From Telmatactis stephensoni (taxonomy: Eukaryota; Cnidaria; Anthozoa; Actiniaria; Isophelliidae): a stretch of 64,000 nucleotides of DNA. The DNA lies in NCBI GenBank assembly GCA_029948255.1, contig JALIZF010001324.1:124001-188000 (forward strand). The letters run 5' to 3'. The position numbers and the translations under genes were made by a program. Below the pieces are notes generated by a model that was given only the letters and a program-made list of their open reading frames with translations, made no database searches and was not told the DNA's origin. Below are positions 55,017-64,000 of the stretch, piece after piece; positions within the stretch are counted from its first letter, which is position 1, and the number at the start of each line of letters is the position of its first letter.

Positions 55017-55737
55017 CTTGCTATATCACAACTTGTCAGATTCAAAGATTCAAATACATACAGTGTATATATAATGAGGAATTTCATTTATTAGTTGGGG
55101 TACAGTGGGGGAGGGTAAAATTTCTTGGAGTATCTTCCAAATATTACCCAATGCATCCCCCGGGGGGGGGACTCCTATATATAAGAGGACGGGGATGCGC
55201 ACTCGTCGTAAATTTTGAAAATGACCCCTAAAAGGTACCTGAGTGGGTGTGGCAACAATTGATTTCTACCCTTAAAAGGTACCAATTCAAAAACAATAAT
55301 AAAGAATTAAAGTAATGAAACACTTTGCTATCAATGTACTGTGAAGATTCAATTCAGATCATCGAAATCGTCCCTTTCATGCTTCTTTTCGGTAGTTTAT
55401 TTACCCCAAAACAGTCCCTAAAAGGTACCAGCTATGTCTCTAGTAGTCCACTTAGGTCTGAGACACCCTAAAAGGTACCAGATTGCAGATTTTGACCCCT
55501 AAAAGGTACGACGAGCATCCCTGTCCATTTACGATCGGAGTCCCCCCTCCCCCCCGATGCATCCCTTCCCTTTCATCCATAGTAGACAAACATTTCATAC
55601 CCCCTATATTTATTTTATTTTATTTTTATTTTAATTAGATTCATTGAGTATAACCCAAAGGGGTGAGTACGAACGGGACTAATGTCCCATGCGAGGTACC
55701 ACCCTTTCTCTCATATGTATATTTCTTTGGAGTTTCA

Positions 55738-56162
55738 AAGAGGGGGTCCTAGGGGTTTGCGGGATTGACTATTTTTGTGTGCGGTATTGCGGTATTCTAC
55801 AAGAAAAATTGCGGTATTGCGGGATTCTAAAACCCTGCGGTATGCGGTATTTTCTTTTTTGAGCTGCGGTATTACGGGAAAAACAATTTGAAATTGCGGT
55901 AATGCGGTATTTTTGAGGCCTGCGGGATGCGGGATTTTGCTTCTGGCGCTCGATAGAAAATTCCATTTTTCTGTGATTCATGTTTCTGTGCGTGTGGTCC
56001 CGTGGGAGTGGTATTTCGAATTTTTCATGTGGTGAGCCGTATTTTCGAATTTTTCATGCGGGATTGCAGGATTGACCATTTTTTCGTGCGGGATTGCGGT
56101 ATTTTCGAATTTTTCGTGCGGGATTGCGGTATTCGTAACCCCCCTAGGCCCCCCTCTTCAAA
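55738..56162. mobile_element. TIR element packed with 'gcggtattgcgg' words
   Basis: The left 'agagggggtcctaggggttt' pairs with the right 'aacccccctaggcccccctc'. The interior consists of repeated 'gcgggattgcggtatt' with 'ttcgaatttttc' spacers. Confidence 0.7.
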
Positions 56163-57248
56163 TAACCTCTCCCAAAATTAAATCTGATAACCCTCCATTC
56201 TAGCTCCCAAAATAACACCCCTACCATACACACACAAAATTTTGCCAATTCCCCTATTTAAATAATAAATGAAAGTCCCCTTAGTCATGCAATGCTAAAT
56301 CAATAGCACAGTCCCAAGATATGCTTCACCTGCCATATACAAAAGTATTAGAAGGAAGCTACATGTACAAAGCTCCTAAAGCTTTTGTCATTTTAAGATT
56401 GACTGAGCTTTGTGCATGTACCCTTGTCTTGATTTCTTTGTATGTGGCAAGTGAAGTATATCTCTGAAGTCATCTGTTCAAACAGGTGCTAGCAAGATAC
56501 TATATTAATACAGTCCTTTGTGTTCATAAAAACACTCCATAATGTGGCAGGCAATTAATTATTATACATGTTAAATAATAGATTTTTAATTTCACATATG
56601 AATATATATGAAAAAAATTGCTTTTAAAAATTCCTTGCTAAAGTGAAAATAAAACATTAAATCAACAGTTTCAGGCTTTTAAGATACTATTTATTTTTGG
56701 GGTCACACATTTTATTTCAAAATTTCTGTCACACACATAATTCACACCTTATTATTGTTAATATACACAACTCATGTCAATTACCATAAAATTTGATTTG
56801 ATCAACAAAAGAAATACATTTCAATAATGCACTTTAACAAAGCACAAAAGCCCCAATAAAATATTTATTTACACATTTTCCTACTATACACTTTATGACA
56901 TCTTGAAGATGGAAGAATGCTATGAGTGCAGACAGCTCTTGAAGTGTCTTAATTCTGATCGAGAAAACCAGGAATTAAGACAGTATCTTCCGTTTGATTA
57001 CGAAAAAAATCCCTTTTTTAGTTATGTATACCATGACAGTGATATAATTTTAAACAAACTTTGAATATAAACAACGTATGTATATGTTTAAGCGTATTTT
57101 ATCTTGTCTAAGCTCAGAAATTTTGAACTAGAAGCGTGACGACTTCTGACTTGTTATTATCTTGAAATTTGCATATAAAGCACTTCTTCACATAAGCTTA
57201 CTTACTAACAACAGAAGTGCAAAAGCAACATTATTAGTTTTGGCTTAC

Positions 57249-57345
57249 CTTGAGCTTTGTAAAAACCTGTTGTAAGGAAGAAAGAACTTCCAAAAAACAC
57301 TACAACTGGAGGATCCAGAAGGAACGAAACTCAAACGAAGCAAAA
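57249..57345 (-). other. Candidate 5' non-coding exon of the annexin gene
   Basis: On the minus strand, 'tttacaaagctcaag' is followed by gtaagcc, a good donor. The ATG exon has an acceptor-like 'gatatag' a few bases before the start codon (55016). Together these suggest a first non-coding exon and a promoter near 57.35 kb. The upstream exon limit is not determined. Confidence 0.35.
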
Positions 57346-59056
57346 CGAGCAATTTATTTACAAACGGGAGAGATTGGGACTGAGCACAGGGTACCCGTCA
57401 AAAACTTTGCCATTTTCCAAATAATCTATGTATGGGGTGACCGAAAAAATAATTGAATGCGATGCTCCGTTAATTAGATTACAATAAGATTCATTAAGGT
57501 AAAAAGATGATGATGGAAGGACACCCAGATGACCCCAGATTGTCTCTCAAACTATGATTGAGGTGCAAAAGAAAAAAGAAAAGAAAAGAAAAGAAAAAGA
57601 AAAAGAAAAAGAAAAGAAAAAAAGAAAAAAAAACAGTGCAGCCGGTTAATCAGATTACAATAAGTTTCACTAAGGCAAAGATAGAGTTTAGGACAAAGGA
57701 AGGATCAGAGCTGGCAGATTCCCAGGGGCACTATGCAAGGGGACACCCCAGATTGTCTTTCAAACTAATTGAGTTACAAAAACAAAAAACAAAAACAACA
57801 AGCCTATATTGCTTCAAAGCAATGATGTTTCGGCCCGCTCAAAACCCTTTAGATTCCTTTACGAGACTTGGAGTTCTAACTTACAAAGAAAAATGTAAAC
57901 TGAAAATCAAATTTGTTCATTAATATCAGCGGGATTCATTGTGACTCAACTAAGCGGAAAGTTTTTAAGCAATGTAGCAATGCAGCAATGCAACAAACCT
58001 CGATAAACAGCCTTTAGTTTAGGGCTGTAAATCCTGCAAATCCGTGTGTTTTAATGACAATTTTGCCATAAAACTTCCAATGACTATTATAAATAGAGCG
58101 TAAACTCATTCATCGAGATTTCTATGATTTCCTCTCGTGCCAGATTGGCTAATTTCACACAAGTGATGAAAAGGGCGTGTATGATTGTTACAAGTTCTAT
58201 TCCCGACCAATCAGAAAGGGGTGTTCCCACGGTCAAATAAACAATAGATAACACAATCTTTGCAAAACGTTTTAGCGCTTCCTTTCATGCGATTGGATGT
58301 CGGTGACAGGCACGTCAAATATCATTTGTTGGTAGGTTTTCACCAACAATTTTTTAATAGACGTGAAAAGAATGCGACATATAATTGGATGTGTTATAAA
58401 AGTATGACAGCTAATTGACAGACGAGCCAAAAATTATGGGTTAGCAAACCAAACACAGTAACGTTTCGGCCTGAGGGCCGAAACAAAAAAACAGAACAGC
58501 TGGTTAATCAGATTACAATAAGGTTCATTAAGGCAAAAGATAGAGTTTAGAAGATGGTGATGGAAGGACCAATACCATCAGAGACCCAGGCCAATGGGGA
58601 AAGGAACAGTCCCCACCTTGTCTCTCAAACTAATTGAGTTGAAAAAAAAGAAACAGCTAGTGCAGCTCAACCTGTTTGGAGCTAGCTGAGCTAAATGTGT
58701 CTGCCTGAGAGGCATCAATCTACCTAGGTCTGTCCACTTTGAGAAAGTTCACAGTAAATGCTGGTGGAGCTATTTAATTCCATCTATTTTATTCAAAATT
58801 GAAAACAAAACAAAACATATTATAATATTATTATTATTATGGAACCTTGTTTCCTACTAGAGACTAGATTTTTTGGGCTTTCCAGATTTTACAATGTTTT
58901 TGACATTAAAGATTAATTTCCATCACATACAGTTTCAAAAGTATATGTAAAAATTTCTAATGTTTTAAACAGTTTCACTACCTACTTTTACAAGGTTTAT
59001 TACAAATTATTATACCAATATTCTAATACTTCTATAAGACTAATACTTCTATAAGA

Positions 59057-59213
59057 CTAGAGCAGATTTCTTATGAGTGCGAAAAAGACATCACTCATCA
59101 CTGTCGATTTAGTGCCATGCTGTCTAAAACCATTCTGATGAAATTCCTATCAAAACTGTGCCATATGCTGTGAATTGTGTCATATTCACAGTCATATGGA
59201 ATCTACTCTATAG
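59057..59213. mobile_element. MITE family 1 copy
   Basis: 'gagcagatttcttatgagtg' to 'cagtcatatggaatctactc', with central 'tgctgtctaaaaccattc'. Confidence 0.8.
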
Positions 59214-59555
59214 TTATAGAAGACTATAAAGACTTTATTTAAATTTGTATTTATGGGAATAAATTACTATTTGTCCTCAAGCTATGGACCTCTCAATTTT
59301 TTCACAAAAATATATTATCTATGCCTACCAGTAATACATTATTAGAACTCCTTAAATGAAAAGTAAAAGCTTAGCTATGATAGAGTTTTTGGTGCTTGCA
59401 TGATTATTATGATTACAATGAAAGTTTCAAGTGAAAATGACGCATGAGTGACCTTTGACCAAAATGCAGCTTCTCCTTGTAATCAAAGGGTTTTGAAGGA
59501 GAATTTGATATTTGATCAGACATTAAAAAAAAATTATTTTCTTGATATATAATAT

Positions 59556-62534
59556 CTATATTGATCCTGTGATTGGATTCATAGTCATTAATAAATCCTC
59601 CATTATGGTGAATCCCTTATCTGCTCCACATTTGAAAACATGTATGAAAAACGTTTCTAACATTCCCCCTAGGACTGGTCCAAGGCCATGTGCAGTGATA
59701 ACTCCTCTTTGTTCCATGGAAGTCCTGAATAAGATAAAAACACACTCAAAGTTCCATCCTGATCCAATGCTGTGCAAATTGCTTTACATGTATGGAGTCT
59801 ACATGTCCAGACAACATTTGTTTATCCTGTCTACATAACAACACATTAAATTGTCTTCTGGAACAGTCTTCTGATTTTGAAAAGATACTTGGGATTTGCT
59901 AATTATAAAAGGTCATTCTAATACTATTTATTATTGGACGTTCATTTGTGCTAACATCATTGGTAATATTCATTTTAGACTTGCTCCAAGTCTCGCTCGT
60001 TGATTTTTTCCATTGCTTGGGCTTCCTGTGTCATTATTTGGTTTCTTGGTTTACGAGCACTAGTTCTCCGAGGGGAATGGTATGAAAGAGGAGAGGAAAA
60101 TGCTTGTTTTTCCTCTCCTCTTTCGTGCCGTTCCCCTCGGAGAGTGCTCGTAAACCAAGAATCCAAATAACGACACAGGAAGCTCAAGCAATGTAAAAAA
60201 ATCAACGAGCAAGACTTGGAGCAAGTCTATATCCATTTCTAAGCAGCCTTATATATTACCCAATATCAAAAGTCTTTTCAAAATCAGGAAGACTGTTACA
60301 ACTCAATTTGTTTTACCGTGACACAGACTGACAAAATGCGAGCTATGTCCAGATGTGATGCAAGCAGACACTTTTCACAAAGCTACTAATCATTAAATAT
60401 GCACATGCCTGACTAGCCTCAATCTGATTCAACAAAACAATGACTTCATTAGATGGTCAGAGTAAGGCTTGCCAGGCACCTGCATATGATTATCAGTTTT
60501 GTAATAAAGGTCTATGAATCTGCTCTGTGGAGTTGTACTCTTCAGAAAACACTTACCATCTGTCATTTATACTGCTTTGTGTATAAAGACTGTATTCTTC
60601 TAGTTTCACATAGCTGGAACCCGTTATGTTGTAACTGTGTAATCGTAGAATTCTCTCTTTCCTCTTCAACCAAGCTTCTTCTTCAACTTCAAGTGCTGCA
60701 TCTGGGTATAACTGAGATCATACAAATAGAAAATTACTTGATTCAAAAAGGAATTAATTCCATCAGATCCCTAGTCAAATCCACTGTTTTGACATTGCAT
60801 TCCAAACAAGAAATAACCCCTCAAGTTACATGTAGTCTGTATGTACGTTCACAATATATTATGATGTTCAGGTTCTTCTTCATAAGATATTGATCAGAAA
60901 TAAATTTATTGTTCATTGTTATTGCAATGAGTTGCCACATGTACATACATCTTGTTCATACTAAAAAACCCTTTGTTATTCAATAATGGCTAACAGTACC
61001 TTACGAAAAATGGCTGGGAGAATATTCACACATTTTCCTCTTCTTAGAAAGTATTCTTCTCCAGTGTTTGGATCTAAAGAATAAATTTTGAACATGTCAG
61101 AATTTCCCATTTGGGTAAGGGTAAGCGTGTGAATGAACTGTGAGAAAAGGGAAGTGAAGGGGCTCCCCAGCGCTTTCACCCTTCCTGTTCCTTCCCAGAG
61201 CCTGTGAAAATAATTATGGGACTTGAAATAATGTCCCTAAATGTTACCATTTGTCAGGGCTTTCAAAATTATTTGAACTAGACAGTGAAGTTAATAAAGT
61301 AGAGGGCTGTGTCCATTAAAGGTCAAGTAAAAGATTAATTAATATATGTTTTTATAGTAGCCAGCGGTTAACTGCAAAGCAACCGCTGGAACTCCGGCAG
61401 CCGCCGGCTTATTTTGAAAGCCCTGTTTGTTCCATTTGAAGAACACACTTTTTATCATGAACAACTTTTTTCTTGGTCCTCCTAAGGGAATAGTGTCATT
61501 TGATGTCAAATAGAAGCTGGGAGATCAAAGATATATTTAAGTTTGGGGAGGAGGTAGGGGACATGCACAAAAAACTTATTCACATATAAGCTTTTCTTAT
61601 ATAAACACAAGCAACAATATATTATAAACACAAGTGTTTTACTGGGACATATATTTCATATGAAACTACATCCAGGACCCATGTGACACATTTACCATGT
61701 CTTCACTAGTAAAGATATCAGTAACGTAATTTTGTTATTGCATGGTACCTTTTGAAAATAAGATTTCCCAGTAAAACACTCCTATCTATATAATAAAACA
61801 GGGTGCCCACAGAAACTGGTAAACTAAATTATATATAGATATTTCCATGTCATTTTCATGACTTTTGGTACAATCTCATGATCTCAGTTGTTACGCACTA
61901 ACAGGGCACAGATTTTGGCACTTGACATAATATTCCAAAATGCCCTCATTTCTAATCGTTAAGCTGAAAACGTTTTTGGCAATAATCCCATGACATTTCC
62001 GTGACCATTTCCCCCCTAATATTCCATGACTTTTCCAGGCCTGGAATTAGAATTTCATATTCCAAGACCTTGAATGACTTTTCCATGACCTTGTGTACCC
62101 CGTAAAAAGAAAATTACACGACAATCATCATTATCATTTGATGATATAAAGTTTATCTTCTTGTGGTAAAAAAGATAGTTCTGACACTCATTCGCTGCGC
62201 TCACACGGGAAATATAAGAACTTATCTTGCCACTCGAAATTTCTTATCTTCGCGCCAGAAAAAAAATAATAAATTATGAACAGAACGAGATAAAGAGTGT
62301 AAACTTAATAAGCTACGTTACCTAACTTGTGTTCTATCACCGTTATAGACGTAATATTCTTGTCTTTTCCAGATGTATACTACAAATAAAACAAGACAAG
62401 ACACAATACTGTCAAAGGTGTTTTTGAATTTTACCCCCTGAAAACAAAATTTCACTGTTTACCTTCTGGAAATATGCTCGAACCACAACTTCAAATGGAT
62501 GTTTAAAAATATACTGGAAATCCAGAGATCTCAT
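59556..62534 (-). CDS. PRELID2: PRELI/MSF1-domain protein, PRELID2-like, complete
   Basis: Five coding exons in transcript order: 62534-62463, 62379-62322, 61073-61000, 60711-60557 and 59724-59556. Together they are 528 nt, 175 aa plus TAG. Phases (0, 1, 0, 2) agree at every junction. The N-terminus MRSLDFQYIFKHPFEVVVRA has the HPFE motif of the PRELI/MSF1 family. Exon 4 has EVEEEAWLKRKERIL and exon 5 has LGGMLETFFIHVFKCGADKG followed by FTIMEDLL. Both sit where PRELID2 has EEEESWL, VLETFASTF and GIRIMEMLL. Related PRELI proteins shuttle phospholipids in the mitochondrial intermembrane space with a TRIAP1 partner; PRELID2's own cargo is less clear. At 175 aa it is close to the family length. 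The 5' end faces the CaMKII-like gene, with about 950 bp between start codons. Confidence 0.88.
59976..60229. mobile_element. Near-complete palindrome, Mutator-like fold-back with 9-bp duplication
   Basis: 254 bp, almost wholly two arms of about 120 bp (ends TAGACTTGCTCCAAGTC). Flanks tattcattt (59967-59975) and tatccattt (60230-60238) match at 8 of 9 positions. It lies in PRELID2-like intron 4. Confidence 0.8.
61798..62105. mobile_element. TIR-like repeat with 'catgacttttcc' words
   Basis: 'acagggtgcccacag' at the left faces 'ccttgtgtaccccgt' at the right, and 'ttccatgacttt' words repeat. The style resembles the 53126-53692 element. In PRELID2-like intron 2. Confidence 0.45.
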
Positions 62535-63487
62535 CGTGTAAAATCAGATTCCATGACTTCGATCACACCAACTTCTTCTTCTGTTCAGTCAAGCTGAAAC
62601 AGAATCTTTAATATGGTAGACCGCTGCTGAAGTGAGCCCACTGTGCAAACGAGCTGTTGTAAAAGTTTGAATCAAAACTCCGAATTTTGATAAGCAAGGT
62701 CTTAATTTTTTCGTAAGAGTTAGATAGTCTAAAATATATCTATTAATTAGATATTAATTCGACTTCAGTTTAATTTCAAAGAAAATAAGAAAATCTTTCA
62801 ATTGGGGTTCCTGTGTTCTTTGCCTCAGACCCACTCTCTCTCAGCAAAAACTGAGAAAAATGGAGGGAACTGAAGTGAATTTTGGTGTGTCAAGGTGTGT
62901 CACGAAAAATTTGTTGCAAAAAGCCGACTTTTTGGCCACTCAAAATTATGAGAAAGAATTCAAGGTAATTTTTTCAGGATAGATAGACAACACAGCTTTG
63001 TTTTAGCAAGGAAAGTGAGGTTTCTGGTGCATAAAGAATATGGTGACTTGCACATTTAATTTGTGACATTTTCGTTTCCTTTTTTCCTTTATAGAATGAT
63101 AGCTAGTCTCTTTAATACAAAACATTTATTTATTTATTTTTCTGATTGAATTTTAGTTTTAATTTTGATATTTGCCTTGCAAATTTCATTATTCTAATTT
63201 TATTTGCTTAATACTTTCATAATCTTGATATTTATTTTTAAGTTTACCTTTTTTTACTTTATTTCATTTCATTTTGTTTGTTTTTCTTTCTTTTTTTTTT
63301 TTTTTTTTTTTTTTGGTACTTACTGAATCTTTCGACACAGGAAGCCCAATGTATAATGCCATTATGCTTCTATTTAGGGAGGAGAGGGCCAATATTGGTT
63401 TGAACGTGGTCCAATATTATCTTCATACAGTACCCGCCCAAGTAACGCAACCAGCAACAGGAAAAACAAATCGAAAGCTAACTCAAA
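62535..63487. promoter_or_regulatory. Divergent intergenic region between the PRELID2-like and CaMKII-like genes
   Basis: About 950 bp with no coding frame of note. It must hold both promoters unless 5' UTR introns exist. It includes an AT-rich tract (63080-63270) and a T-run at about 63290-63315. No clear TATA box stands out. Confidence 0.5.
63290..63315. repeat. poly-T tract
   Basis: About 26 T following a short CTTT run, 173 bp upstream of the kinase ATG. Confidence 0.9.
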
Positions 63488-64000
63488 ATGGCAAGCCAGT
63501 CCCCTGCCTCGATATCGCTGGAGAAACTCTTTCTGGAGCAGTATGAGCTCAAGTCAGAGCTTGGCAAAGGTGCATTTAGTGTCGTGTACCGATGTTCATC
63601 TAAATCCTCGGGGATTGATTATGCTGTAAAAGTGCTTGACATTCGTAACATGAGCGAGAAAGACCGCCACAAGATCGAGAGAGAAATCAAGATTTGTCGT
63701 CGTCTTACCCATCCAAATATCGTACGCTTACACTCAAATATCAAGACAGACAACAATTATTACTTGATCTTCGATCTAGTAACTGGTGGAGAGCTATTTG
63801 AGGACATTGTTGCAAGGGAATACTATAGCGAGACCGACGCGAGCCATTGCATCCAACAAGTACTGCAAAGCGTCAACCACTGCCACGAACACCGCGTTGT
63901 TCATCGTGATCTAAAACCCGAAAACCTTCTCTTAGCAAGCAAGGAACGGGGCGCAATCGTTAAACTTGCAGATTTTGGGTTAGCCATCGAGGTCCCAGAT
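63488..64000 (+). CDS. CAMK2-like: CaMKII-like Ser/Thr kinase, 5' part, cut by the window end
   Basis: The ATG at 63488 opens a frame of 171 codons to the window edge. It starts [20 protein letters not shown] and shows kinase subdomains in order: Gly-rich loop GKGAFSVV (26-33), catalytic Lys48 in YAVKVL, partner Glu66, HRDLKPEN (139-146) and DFG (162-164) in [11 protein letters not shown]. The segments [18 protein letters not shown] and [14 protein letters not shown] are signatures of calcium/calmodulin-dependent kinase II. All catalytic residues are present. CaMKII has a downstream calmodulin-binding autoregulatory segment and association domain, which lie outside the window. Vertebrate CaMKII genes have several introns across this stretch; here there is none in 513 nt. 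It could be a retrocopy, a lineage with intron loss, or a divergent CaMK. Confidence 0.93.
   Translation, partial: MASQSPASISLEKLFLEQYELKSELGKGAFSVVYRCSSKSSGIDYAVKVLDIRNMSEKDRHKIEREIKICRRLTHPNIVRLHSNIKTDNNYYLIFDLVTGGELFEDIVAREYYSETDASHCIQQVLQSVNHCHEHRVVHRDLKPENLLLASKERGAIVKLADFGLAIEVPD

Larger units (their letters stand above)
55017..59555. other. Region between the annexin ATG and the PRELID2-like stop
   Basis: No coding gene found. It contains a polyC/G-ended element (55150-55560, 'cccctaaaaggtacc' words), the GCGGTATT element, three dispersed copies of a 'gattacaataag' repeat (57475, 57648, 58507), purine tracts at 57565-57640, and MITE family 1 at 59057. A likely annexin 5' UTR exon lies near 57249. 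Confidence 0.6.

Noticed and set aside
54788..55231. 147-codon forward frame
   Set aside because: Antisense to the first annexin coding exon, with no domain or conserved start.
60453..60893. 146-codon forward frame
   Set aside because: It runs antisense to PRELID2-like exon 4; the antisense exon has family similarity and correct splice phases, so this frame is a shadow.

Overview
This is an AT-rich, intron-rich animal nuclear window, dense in small inverted-repeat elements and microsatellites. Its conserved genes are a B4GALNT3/4-type glycosyltransferase, an ANXA7/11-type annexin, a PRELID2-type lipid-transfer protein and a CaMKII-type kinase. These, with the exon/intron style and the many hairpin transposons, suggest an anthozoan cnidarian such as a coral or anemone. 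The animal assignment is firm; the lineage is inference. I found no bacterial-style operon, CRISPR array or rRNA. Exon models below were built by hand from splice sites, reading phase and protein-family fit.

Layout: (1) 1-1466 (+): last coding exon of a B4GALNT3/4-like glycosyltransferase. Its preceding intron holds a minisatellite interrupted by a 5'-truncated LINE. (2) About 6.4-36.6 kb: a cluster of genes for secreted furin-like (FU) cysteine-rich repeat proteins resembling the FU part of R-spondins. Gene A (+, 7187-15069, 5 exons, 224 aa) is complete. Gene B (+, 19754-21866) is a partial segmental duplicate of A with only exons 1-2. Gene C (-, 36642-24842, 7 exons, 349 aa) is convergent with A and B, diverged and strongly basic. 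(3) 40589-55016 (-): complete 16-exon annexin, 490 aa. (4) 59556-62534 (-): complete 5-exon PRELID2-like gene, 175 aa. (5) 63488-64000 (+): start of a CaMKII-like kinase, open to the window edge without the usual kinase-domain introns.

The spaces between exons are filled by non-autonomous elements. One TIR family has about nine copies. TA-flanked hairpins can be checked against the empty site in the paralogous intron. Three fold-back elements with 9-bp target duplications look Mutator-like. There are also tRNA-derived SINEs, LINE 3' remnants and many minisatellites.

The most interesting features are the FU-repeat cluster, where nearly every phase-1 exon encodes one Cys-rich unit and the 5' edge of one exon has become a 100-bp tandem repeat of decoy splice acceptors; the intron-free CaMKII-like 5' coding region; and the A/B duplication, which dates several insertions.
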